Source: Bacteroidales bacterium (GTDB lineage: Bacteria > Bacteroidota > Bacteroidia > Bacteroidales > UBA10428). Taken from it: 57,273 nt of DNA. Under the pieces are notes generated by a model. The model was not told the origin of the DNA. It made no database searches and was given only the letters and a program-made list of their open reading frames with translations. The translations under genes were made by a program, and so were the position numbers. Shown one piece after another: positions 42,208 through 50,264 of this stretch. Every line of letters begins with the position of its first letter. The stretch's first letter is position 1. The stretch lies in NCBI GenBank assembly GCA_016933335.1, contig JAFGBD010000013.1, positions 1-57,273 of the forward strand, read 5' to 3'.

Positions 42208-45200
42208 ATGAAAAAGACCATTGTTATTTTGTTAATGAGCAGTTTCTGTTTTGTTTTAAGTATATTTTCCCAGGAAGCTGAACGATACGTTGAAATACGC
42301 GGCAGGGCCGAGCTTGATATGCAACCGTTAAACGGGGCCACTGCCACACTTTATGAAGACAATGCCGTGGTAAAAACCGTCCGTACCGGCTCAGACGGTA
42401 TGTTCAGCTTTAAGCTTGAAATCAATAAATATTACGTCGTGGAGGTCGGTAAGAGCAATTATGTTTCCAAAAGGCTGGCATTTGATACTTCGCTGCCTGA
42501 TAAAGAAACCGGAATATGGGTCAGGGAGTTTGCGATCAGTGTTGTTAAAAACTGTGAGGGCGTTGACTATTCCCCTCTCAAAGAACCTGTTGATGTGATC
42601 AGGTTCAATGAAAAGAGAAGGGATTTTGAATCAGACAGGTCATATCTTTCAAAAATGAGGTCAAAGCTTGAAAACATAATGATAGCCAATGAAAACTGTT
42701 TATCGGATAAATACAATCAACTTCTGAGCGAGGCTGACAGATTATTCAAACAGAAATCTTACGAAGAGGCAAAGGAAAAATATGAAGCTGCCTCAGAATT
42801 ATTTCAGACTGAAGAACATCCAAAGAACAGGCTTAATGAAATAAGCCAGTACCAGGCAAAGCAGGAAAACATAGACGTACTCTACGACAGAACCATCGGT
42901 GAAGCGGAAGCATTGATGGCCCAGAACAAACCTGAAGAGGCACTGCTGAAATACAAAGGTGCCATGACCCTGAAGCCGCAGGAGAGTCTTCCGCGCCAGA
43001 AGGTGAGCGAAATCGAGACACTTCTTGCCAGAGACCGGGCGAGTCAGAAGGCTGCTGACGACGCTTACCAGAATGCCATCATCCAGGCTGATAATTTATT
43101 TAAAAACAAAGACTACAGCAGAGCCGCAGAGGCTTATAACAGGGCACTAGCAATGAAGCCTGATGCGCTTTATCCGAAACAGCAGATCAGCCAGATCAAT
43201 CAAACCGTGGCAGCAGAAGAGGTAAAAAAACAGCGTGAAACCGATGCCGGTTATCAGACAGCTCTTGCTGCGGCTGAAAGATCATTGGCTACACAGGATT
43301 ATCAGACCGCCAAAGGGTATTATCAGCAGGCCCTGCAATTCAGGCCTGATGATGAAACTTTGCGTAACAAACTGGCAGAAATGGAAAGAATGATGGCCGC
43401 AGATGCCAGGAAGAAACAGCAGCAGGAGGAAATACAAAGAAGTTATCTTGCCGCCGTTCAAAAGGCTGATCAGCTTTATTCGTCAAAAGACTTTGATGCT
43501 GCAAAAATTGCTTACCAGGAAGCCCGTACCATCAAACCTGATGAGCAATATCCGTTGCAGCGGATACAGGAGATCGACAGGCAGGTGCTTGCCGAACATG
43601 CCCGGAAGCAGCAACAAATAACGGAAGGGTATCAGAATGCTGTAAATGCTGGTAATGCAATGCTTGCACAAAAACAATACCAGTCCGCCAGGGAATCATT
43701 CAATAAAGCCCTTTCTTATAAACCAGATGATGCTTTTGCAAAGAACAAGCTGCAGGAGATTGACAACCTTATCCGCCAGGATCAGGCACAACAGGCAGCA
43801 ATGCAGGCTAAGAGAACAGAGTATAATACCATTGTTGAACGGGCTGACGCACTGTTTGCATCCCGGGACTATGCACCGGCGAAATCTGAATACCTGCGTG
43901 CATCGCAGGTTTTGCCGGAAGAACAGTATCCGGGACAAAGAATCAGGGAAATTGACAGGCTTGTTACCCTTGCTGAAGCCGAAAAACAGCGTGAGCTGGA
44001 ATCGAAATACCGTAGTGCAATGAACACAGCCAATAACTATTTTATCCAGAGATCTTATGAAAATGCAAAGAAAGCTTATCAGGAGGCACTGGGTTATAAG
44101 CCGGGTGACGAACCTGCCGGTAGCAAAATAACGGAAATAGATAATATCATGAGGCAGGAACAGGCAAGACTGGCTGCCATACAAACCAGGCAGAAACAAT
44201 ATGACGATTTGATTGCCAGGGCAGACGGTTTGTTCAGTTCCGGGAGCTATGCCGAAGCAAAGTCTGAGTATCAGAACGCGCAACAGGTAATGCCTGATCA
44301 GACATACCCGGGACAGAAAATAGCCGAGATCGGGAGGTTACTTGCTGAACAACAGAGAAGGCAGGCCGAACAGCAGAGGATACTTGCCGAACAACAGGCA
44401 AAGGACAATGCATACAAACTTTCTGTCACAAAAGCTGATGACCTTTTCAGCAAAAGGCAATACGGGGCGGCCAGATCAGAATACATGAACGCATCATCCA
44501 TAAAACCTGATGAAGCTTATCCGAAGAACAGGATTGCAGAGATCGATAACCTTGTTGCGCAACAGCAACAGGCTGAGGCTGATGAAGAGGACTACAAAAA
44601 TATCCTGAAAGAGGCGGACAGGTTATTTGGTGAAAAGGATTATGCGGCTTCAAAATCGGCCTATCTAAGGGCTCTTCAGATAAAGCCGGACGAGGCCTAC
44701 CCGAAAACGCAAATCTCAAAGATTGACAACCTGGTTGCTGAAGCAGAAAAACTGAGACAGCAGGAACTGGCCAGACAGCAGCAATATGACTCATTTATTT
44801 CCCAGGCTGATAAACTCTTTACTGCAAACAGTTACCTTCAGGCAAAAGAAATTTATCAGAAAGCGCTTGAGATTAAGCCTGACGAAAAATATCCAAAGGC
44901 ACGAATTGACAGGATTGATGAGATTTATGAACTGATTGCAGAGCAACAGAAAAAGCAATCCGGTGTATCCGGCACCTCTGCACAAAAACCGGCTGCAACA
45001 TCCAAAAAAGCAGCACCCGCCGAACTGAACTTCAGAAATGACAGTGAACGCGATAATTATCTTGCAGGACTCAGGAAAGAATATCCCGAGGGAGTTACGG
45101 CAGAGATCTATTCCGAGCAGTATAAGGTTACCACAAGGTATGTCATTATCAGGGGAAATGAGGTAAAGGAATTACGCGAAATACATATCCTGACATACGG

Positions 45201-45303
45201 AGGGAAGCAGTTTTCGATGAATGGCAAGCCTATCACACAAATGTATTTCGAAAGCCAGGTTAAACCACGGGAAGGGGAATATTTCAGGAAATTTGAGTAT
45301 TGA
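42208..45303 (+). CDS. Secreted protein with twelve TPR-like repeats
   Basis: 1031 aa. Signal peptide (MKKTIVILLMSSFCFVLSIF), a carboxypeptidase-regulatory-like beta domain (about 28-115), then a helical array at about 170-917 of twelve ~62-residue units. Each unit has a Y..A...AD.LF..xxY..AK..Y..A..xKPDExYP..xI.EID pattern, with Gln/Glu/Lys-rich coiled linkers. A C-terminal domain (about 945-1031; YVIIRGNEVKELREIH) follows. It is probably an extended periplasmic or outer-membrane scaffold. It stops 1 bp before btuF starts, so it is in the B12 operon. Its role there is unknown. Confidence 0.8.
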   Translation: MKKTIVILLMSSFCFVLSIFSQEAERYVEIRGRAELDMQPLNGATATLYEDNAVVKTVRTGSDGMFSFKLEINKYYVVEVGKSNYVSKRLAFDTSLPDKETGIWVREFAISVVKNCEGVDYSPLKEPVDVIRFNEKRRDFESDRSYLSKMRSKLENIMIANENCLSDKYNQLLSEADRLFKQKSYEEAKEKYEAASELFQTEEHPKNRLNEISQYQAKQENIDVLYDRTIGEAEALMAQNKPEEALLKYKGAMTLKPQESLPRQKVSEIETLLARDRASQKAADDAYQNAIIQADNLFKNKDYSRAAEAYNRALAMKPDALYPKQQISQINQTVAAEEVKKQRETDAGYQTALAAAERSLATQDYQTAKGYYQQALQFRPDDETLRNKLAEMERMMAADARKKQQQEEIQRSYLAAVQKADQLYSSKDFDAAKIAYQEARTIKPDEQYPLQRIQEIDRQVLAEHARKQQQITEGYQNAVNAGNAMLAQKQYQSARESFNKALSYKPDDAFAKNKLQEIDNLIRQDQAQQAAMQAKRTEYNTIVERADALFASRDYAPAKSEYLRASQVLPEEQYPGQRIREIDRLVTLAEAEKQRELESKYRSAMNTANNYFIQRSYENAKKAYQEALGYKPGDEPAGSKITEIDNIMRQEQARLAAIQTRQKQYDDLIARADGLFSSGSYAEAKSEYQNAQQVMPDQTYPGQKIAEIGRLLAEQQRRQAEQQRILAEQQAKDNAYKLSVTKADDLFSKRQYGAARSEYMNASSIKPDEAYPKNRIAEIDNLVAQQQQAEADEEDYKNILKEADRLFGEKDYAASKSAYLRALQIKPDEAYPKTQISKIDNLVAEAEKLRQQELARQQQYDSFISQADKLFTANSYLQAKEIYQKALEIKPDEKYPKARIDRIDEIYELIAEQQKKQSGVSGTSAQKPAATSKKAAPAELNFRNDSERDNYLAGLRKEYPEGVTAEIYSEQYKVTTRYVIIRGNEVKELREIHILTYGGKQFSMNGKPITQMYFESQVKPREGEYFRKFEY
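42715..44958 (+). repeat. Twelve tandem ~62-codon repeats within the TPR protein gene
   Basis: Units diverge at DNA level but keep the AD-x-LF and KPDE-x-YP anchors. Unit 4, for example, has A-E-R-S-L and R-P-D-D. Such arrays can vary in copy number by recombination; this copy is in frame throughout. Confidence 0.75.
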
Positions 45304-45304
45304 T

Positions 45305-46450
45305 ATGCGCATTTTCTGGTCTTTGCCCCTGCTGATAATGATCCTGGCTGCATGCTGCAGAAGGGAAAATTCAGATGCAGTTCATAACCGGCAGACAGGT
45401 GATTTACCTGTTACAGTAAAGTTTGCCAGGGGATTCGACATTCAAAACAAGGATTCTTTTAAGACCATCATGATTTACAATCCTTGGCAAAATGCAAGGA
45501 ACATCAGTTATTCCTATGAACTTTATCCTGCCGGTTCCCCACTTCAGAACAAGGAGTTTGAGACAGCCATTAAGGTTCCTGTAAAGAGGGTCATTTGTCT
45601 TTCAACAACCCACATCGGTTTTATGGAATACATTGAAGAACTGGGATCCATCGTGGGATTATCAGGTTCCAGGTATGTCAGCAATCCTTATCTGGCCGAT
45701 CAGATCAGTAAAGGTAATGTTTGTGATGTCGGGTATGATGAAAGCATCAATTACGAGCTCATTCTCAAGTTGCAGCCGGACCTGGTTATTGCATACGGTA
45801 TCAGCGGGAATGAAACGGGTTTTTCGGAAAAGCTTGGCGAACTGGGTGTCAGGGTGATGTTTGTTGCAGAATACCTGGAAGAGAACGTTCTGGCTAAAAT
45901 GGAATGGGTAAAGGTATTTGCAGCTCTTTTTGCCAAGGAAGAAAGGATCTCTGTCAGATATGACTCGGCAGTTGAGCGTTATCATTCACTTGTTGAAAAG
46001 GTATCCGGACTTGAAAACAGGCCGACAGTGTTACTGGGACTTCCATGGAAAGGTACATGGTATGTCTCAGGTGGTGACAGCCATGCTGCACAGCTCATAT
46101 CAGATGCAGGAGGTGATTACCTGTGGAAAGATATTCAATACAGAGACAGCAAACCCATGAGCCTGGAAACTATTTTCGGCAAAGCATATAAGGCAGAGTT
46201 CTGGCTTAATACCGGCACGGCTGGCAGTATCCGGGAGATACTCGATATCGATCAGCGGTTTGAGTCGTTTTCCTGTATCCGGAGCAATAAGGTTTATAAC
46301 TGCAATAAACTGGTCAGTCCCGGTGGCGGCAATGAATATTTTGAAAAGGGTGTGGTTGAACCGGATGTTATTTTGGCAGATTTGATAGCAATATTACACC
46401 CCGAAGTATTACCTTCGCATCAATTGAAATATTATAAAAGACTAAATTAA
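45305..46450 (+). CDS. btuF: Cobalamin-binding lipoprotein (BtuF)
   Basis: 381 aa from ATG 45305, chosen because it opens a lipoprotein signal (MRIFWSLPLLIMILAAC; the longer frame to 45221 is inside the TPR gene). Two Rossmann-like lobes of a class III periplasmic-binding fold: VKRVICLSTTHIGFMEYIEELGSIVGLSG (about 96-125) and LKLQPDLVIAY (about 157), then ENRPTVLLGLPWKGTWYVSGGDSHAAQLI (about 240-268). It passes B12 from the receptor to BtuCD. A siderophore or haem ligand would fit the fold, but the riboswitch decides for cobalamin. Confidence 0.85.
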   Translation: MRIFWSLPLLIMILAACCRRENSDAVHNRQTGDLPVTVKFARGFDIQNKDSFKTIMIYNPWQNARNISYSYELYPAGSPLQNKEFETAIKVPVKRVICLSTTHIGFMEYIEELGSIVGLSGSRYVSNPYLADQISKGNVCDVGYDESINYELILKLQPDLVIAYGISGNETGFSEKLGELGVRVMFVAEYLEENVLAKMEWVKVFAALFAKEERISVRYDSAVERYHSLVEKVSGLENRPTVLLGLPWKGTWYVSGGDSHAAQLISDAGGDYLWKDIQYRDSKPMSLETIFGKAYKAEFWLNTGTAGSIREILDIDQRFESFSCIRSNKVYNCNKLVSPGGGNEYFEKGVVEPDVILADLIAILHPEVLPSHQLKYYKRLN

Positions 46451-46451
46451 A

Positions 46452-46733
46452 ATGGCAAGTATACGAAGACTTAAAAAAGATTTAAAAAATCTTGTGTCTG
46501 ACTTGATTTCCGAATGCGAGACCTACATGAAATTTCATCCTGAAACTGACAGGAAGAAAACCATGAAAATAATCGATGACTTAGAAAACAAGTCAAAAGC
46601 CCTGTTTTATGAAATAAACCATTACAGGGATAAAGGAAACGTCAAAACCAGGGATTACTATCAAAAGATCGTTGCCAGGGTGAAAAAGGAGCTACTGCCT
46701 CTGATGGATAAAATCGGAGATCTGGAAAAGTAA
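46452..46733 (+). CDS. Small helical protein between btuF and btuC
   Basis: 93 aa, starting MASIRRLKKDLKNLVSDLI, almost all charged helix, no signal peptide or membrane segment, so cytoplasmic. I do not recognise a named domain; short proteins with a similar MASIRKLKKD opening recur in Bacteroidales genomes. It starts 1 bp after btuF ends and is clearly co-transcribed. No function can be given. Confidence 0.7.
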   Translation: MASIRRLKKDLKNLVSDLISECETYMKFHPETDRKKTMKIIDDLENKSKALFYEINHYRDKGNVKTRDYYQKIVARVKKELLPLMDKIGDLEK

Positions 46734-46777
46734 TACCGGTCCGCCGGATAATTGCTAATTGAATTAATGACAGCACT

Positions 46778-47812
46778 TTGAATTCCAAAAAAACCATACT
46801 GATCTTCATTCTGTTGATCTTTTTACTGGTATTGCTTTTTCTTGCTGATCTTTTAACCGGACCGGTTCATATTCCACTGAAAGAATTTTTTCATATGTTA
46901 AGCGGCAAAGATGCTGTAAGTGATATCAACAGAACCATCCTGGTTGCATTCAGGCTTCCAAAAGCAATCACCGCTTTGATGGCAGGAGCTGCTTTATCGG
47001 TCAGCGGATTGCAGATGCAGACCATATTCAGAAATCCCCTTGCCGGGCCATACGTTCTGGGAATCAGTTCCGGAGCAGGATTGGGAGTTGCCCTGGTTGT
47101 CCTCGGTTTTGGTTCTGTGTTTTCAGGTCATGAGATCAGTTATCTTGGAAACTGGGTTCAGATTATGGCTGCATGGACCGGATCTGCATTAGTTCTCTTC
47201 ATAATACTTCTTGTATCGGTAAAGGTAAAAGACATAATGACAATACTGATACTGGGGATATTATTCGGAAGCGCGGCTTCTGCAATCATAAGCATCCTTC
47301 AGTATTTTAGCCAGCAAACCATGCTGAAGGCATTTGTCATCTGGTCGATGGGAAATCTCGGAAGTCTCTCGGTCAGGCAGCTATATGTTTTGATTCCGTG
47401 CATTCTGGCAGGTCTTTTAATGTCAATGATTCAGGTAAAACAACTGAATCTTTTCCTGCTGGGGGAGACATATGCCAAAAGCATGGGGATGAATATCAGG
47501 ATTTCAAGGATCCTTGTGTTCATTTCTACGAGTATACTTGCCGGAAGCATCACTGCTTTTTGCGGTCCGATCGGTTTTATTGGCATTGCGGTACCACATG
47601 TGGTCAGGTTGATACTTAATACTGCAAACCATCGTATACTTATCCCCGGTACCATACTGACGGGAGCCATCGTATTGCTTGGCAGTGACATCATTTCCAC
47701 CATACCGGGAAGAGATGTTATCCTGCCTGTCAATTCTGTCACTGCACTGATGGGGATACCTGTGGTTATCTGGCTTATCGTTAAAAACCGCAGGTTATCT
47801 TCCTTAAACTGA
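46778..47812 (+). CDS. btuC: Vitamin B12 ABC transporter permease (BtuC)
   Basis: 344 aa from TTG 46778 (the only fitting start; the nearby ATG frame closes at once). FecCD family with about ten transmembrane helices. Family motifs: FRLPKAITALMAGAALSVSGLQMQ (about 53-76), PLAGPYVLGISSGAGLG (about 85-101), and the C-terminal CGPIGFIGIAVPHVVRL (about 265-280) that contacts BtuD. With the upstream BtuF and downstream BtuD, and the riboswitch, it imports cobalamin. Confidence 0.9.
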   Translation: MNSKKTILIFILLIFLLVLLFLADLLTGPVHIPLKEFFHMLSGKDAVSDINRTILVAFRLPKAITALMAGAALSVSGLQMQTIFRNPLAGPYVLGISSGAGLGVALVVLGFGSVFSGHEISYLGNWVQIMAAWTGSALVLFIILLVSVKVKDIMTILILGILFGSAASAIISILQYFSQQTMLKAFVIWSMGNLGSLSVRQLYVLIPCILAGLLMSMIQVKQLNLFLLGETYAKSMGMNIRISRILVFISTSILAGSITAFCGPIGFIGIAVPHVVRLILNTANHRILIPGTILTGAIVLLGSDIISTIPGRDVILPVNSVTALMGIPVVIWLIVKNRRLSSLN

Positions 47813-47813
47813 C

Positions 47814-48830
47814 ATGCCTATGCACAAAGAGATCCTGACAACAAAATCTTTGTCAATTGGTTATGAAGGAGGAGGTAAAAATCAGAAAAGACTTTTTTCC
47901 GGTTTGAACCTGGCATGCAGAAAAGGTGAGATCATCGGACTGATTGGAAGGAACGGAAGCGGTAAAAGCACATTGCTTAAAACGCTTGCAGGCATTATAG
48001 AACCATTGGACGGGAACATATTTATCAACGATTTGTCCATCAAAGGATTTAAAAGAAGGGAACTGGCCAGGCAGGTCAGTTTTGTCTCAACTGAAGTACC
48101 TGTCATCCCGAATCTGAGTGTCTCTGAACTGGTCAGCCTGGGCAGGTATCCTCATACCGACTGGACAGGCAGGTTATCACCTGAAGATATAAAGCAGGTA
48201 AATATCTCAATTGATCAGGTTGATGTCGGATATCTTTCAGGCAAACCCATTGCTGAAATCAGTGACGGAGAACGTCAGCGGGCCATGATTGCCAGGGCTC
48301 TGGCACAGGATACACGTATCATGATACTTGATGAACCAACCGCTTTTCTTGATCTGCCCAACAAGTATGAGATACTGAGACTGCTGAACCATCTGGCTGC
48401 AAAGAAGGGAAAGGCTATTTTGTTTTCCACTCATGATCTCGGTATTGCATTTCACGAAGCTGATAAAATCTGGCTTTTTCTGGATGAAAATATCATTACC
48501 GGCGCGCCTGAAGATTTAATATTAAATAAGAAATTCTTTAAATTGTTTGATAATTCTTCGCTCACGTTTGATCTGGTCAAAGGAGAAATACGGCCCGAAA
48601 GATCATTTACAGGAAAATTAGGTGTCAGCGGTGAGGGTATTTTGAAGCTTTGGACTGTCCGTGCATTGGAAAGGATTGGTATTGAGGCTGTTGATAAAGA
48701 TCAGGAGTTGAATCTGAGCATTGATGATATTGACGGTGAGCTCTTATGGAGATTAAATGATTATAAAACTGAGTTAATATTTCATTCAATTTACGAACTT
48801 TGCTTACATTTAAAGACCATTATTAACTAA
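47814..48830 (+). CDS. btuD: Vitamin B12 ABC transporter ATPase (BtuD) with C-terminal extension
   Basis: 338 aa. ATPase core about 1-250: Walker A GRNGSGKST (about 43-51), signature SDGERQR (about 149-155), Walker B MILDEPTAFLD (about 170-180), switch His in STHDLG. It ends with about 85 extra residues not needed for ATP hydrolysis (ILKLWTVRALERIGIEAV, IDDIDGELLWRLN, IYELCLHL). Similar tails occur in Bacteroidota BtuD-like proteins. It may bind substrate or sense cobalamin; the purpose is not established. It starts 1 bp after btuC stops. Confidence 0.88.
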   Translation: MPMHKEILTTKSLSIGYEGGGKNQKRLFSGLNLACRKGEIIGLIGRNGSGKSTLLKTLAGIIEPLDGNIFINDLSIKGFKRRELARQVSFVSTEVPVIPNLSVSELVSLGRYPHTDWTGRLSPEDIKQVNISIDQVDVGYLSGKPIAEISDGERQRAMIARALAQDTRIMILDEPTAFLDLPNKYEILRLLNHLAAKKGKAILFSTHDLGIAFHEADKIWLFLDENIITGAPEDLILNKKFFKLFDNSSLTFDLVKGEIRPERSFTGKLGVSGEGILKLWTVRALERIGIEAVDKDQELNLSIDDIDGELLWRLNDYKTELIFHSIYELCLHLKTIIN

Positions 48831-48835
48831 AATGT

Positions 48836-49063
48836 ATGAATATGGACAATGCACTTAAAAAAACAGTGGCTTATATTCTGATCGGACTTGTATTAACCTT
48901 CACAGTATTAGCTATTCTGGGTATATGGGAGGTGATAAACCTTGATTATATTTTGAAGAAGATCGTATTGTCATTGCTGGTGGTTTTTGCCGCGTCAGCT
49001 GTTATATTGTTTGTTTTCAGCATTCTGATCCGTGATAATGAACCACCTAAAAAGCTTGAGTAA
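48836..49063 (+). CDS. Small two-helix membrane protein, last gene of the B12 operon
   Basis: 75 aa, two hydrophobic helices (about 11-32 and 42-65) separated by a short loop, with a charged C-terminus. It starts 5 bp after btuD. No family recognised. The short gap and the terminator right after it place it in the operon. Confidence 0.6.
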   Translation: MNMDNALKKTVAYILIGLVLTFTVLAILGIWEVINLDYILKKIVLSLLVVFAASAVILFVFSILIRDNEPPKKLE

Positions 49064-49069
49064 CATTAG

Positions 49070-49095
49070 AACCGGCCCCTGGCCGGTTTTTTTTT
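49070..49095 (+). terminator. Intrinsic terminator of the B12 operon
   Basis: AACCGGCC (49070-49077), loop CCT, GGCCGGTT (49081-49088), then TTTTTTTC. A stable GC stem with a U tract, 7 bp after the last stop codon. Confidence 0.88.
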
Positions 49096-49233
49096 CTTAA
49101 AATCAGTTTTTTTTAAGGAATTGCGAATAAAAATTTAAAAAACATACAATATTTTTCTGAAATCATCGTTTAGATAATCAACCTTACTGAACCTAACAAA
49201 AAAAAATAAACCCAAATTCCCGGAAACCTGAAA

Positions 49234-50127
49234 ATGCTCTCGATATTAATTCCTGTATATAATTTTAATGTCACTGATCTTGTGCACGAACTGAACAATC
49301 AGGCTGTGGCATCAAATATCCCGTTTGAGATTATCCTGCTTGACGATGCATCAACCGATGAATTCAGGAAGATCAACCGCAATCTTATACATGAAAAAAA
49401 TATCAGATACATCGAAGAAAAAAACAATATCGGCAGATCAAAGATCAGGAATAAACTTGCCAGACTTGCATCATATCCTTACCTCCTTTTTATGGACTGT
49501 GATTCCCGGATATCCAGTCCGGACTTTATAACCACTTATCTGAAGTACTGCAAGGAAGATGTGGTGGTTTACGGCGGAAGGATTTATTCAAAAAACAGGC
49601 CTGATGACAGCGGGCTGCTTCTTCGATGGAAGCATGGTAAAAGCAGGGAGGAATTTACAGCCAGCGAAAGAACCAGGTCACCCAATAAATCATTTATGAC
49701 CAATAACTTTCTGATCTCCCTCAATTTATTCAATAAGATTATGTTTAACGAAGATATGGAGGGATATGGTCATGAAGATACATTGTTTGGCTATGAACTT
49801 AAAAAAAATAATATCGGGATATTACATATTGATAATCCGCTTGTTCACATCGGACTTGAATCCAATTCAGTGTTTTTGAGTAAGACCAGGGAAAGTATCC
49901 GGAATCTCAGGATCATTTTTAATCAAAACGGATATGAGAAGTTGCTTGTGGAAGATGTTAAGCTGCTGGGTTATTATCAATTCTTTCGTAAAACAGGACT
50001 TGATTTCCTGGCCAGATTCCTTTTCAGGATTGCAGAAAAGCTTCTGTTAAGAAACCTGACGGGAAGGCATCCTAACCTGCTTGTGTTTGATATGTTCAAA
50101 CTGGGATATCTCTGCACCCTGAACTGA
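49234..50127 (+). CDS. Glycosyltransferase family 2
   Basis: 297 aa, a soluble GT-A enzyme: ILIPVYNFN at the start, IILLDDAST, and LFMDCDSRISSP (the DxD site, about 85-100). A C-terminal hydrophobic patch may dock to the membrane, but no clear transmembrane helix is seen. Sugar donor and acceptor are unknown; cell-surface glycan synthesis is usual. It stands alone between the B12 terminator and argS. Confidence 0.83.
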   Translation: MLSILIPVYNFNVTDLVHELNNQAVASNIPFEIILLDDASTDEFRKINRNLIHEKNIRYIEEKNNIGRSKIRNKLARLASYPYLLFMDCDSRISSPDFITTYLKYCKEDVVVYGGRIYSKNRPDDSGLLLRWKHGKSREEFTASERTRSPNKSFMTNNFLISLNLFNKIMFNEDMEGYGHEDTLFGYELKKNNIGILHIDNPLVHIGLESNSVFLSKTRESIRNLRIIFNQNGYEKLLVEDVKLLGYYQFFRKTGLDFLARFLFRIAEKLLLRNLTGRHPNLLVFDMFKLGYLCTLN

Positions 50128-50227
50128 CTTTCGTTTTATCATCATATTTCCATCACCGGCCAAAATCAGGTCTTCCGGCCTTCTGCAAAATTTATCAATA
50201 TAATCCATGATTTGAATGATCAAGTAT

Positions 50228-50235
50228 TATCTTTG
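50228..50235 (+). promoter_or_regulatory. -7 box (TATCTTTG) of argS
   Basis: Exact TAnnTTTG, 29 nt before the argS start. A TTTG at 50211-50214 is only 13 bases away, too close for the usual spacing. Confidence 0.5.
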
Positions 50236-50264
50236 TGGCCTGAAATGAATATCCATGTGATTTA

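Noticed and set aside
43696..44283. 195-codon open frame on the minus strand inside the TPR-repeat gene
   Set aside because: It mirrors the repeat array on the other strand, is Cys/Phe/Leu-rich with no domain, and the plus-strand frame has clear repeats.
42715..44958. Possible CRISPR-like or DNA satellite array
   Set aside because: The repeats are at protein level (about 62 codons), diverged in DNA, and in frame; there are no short identical repeats with spacers.
45221..45304. Longer N-terminus for BtuF
   Set aside because: It would overlap the TPR gene by more than 80 bp and bury the lipoprotein signal that begins at 45305.
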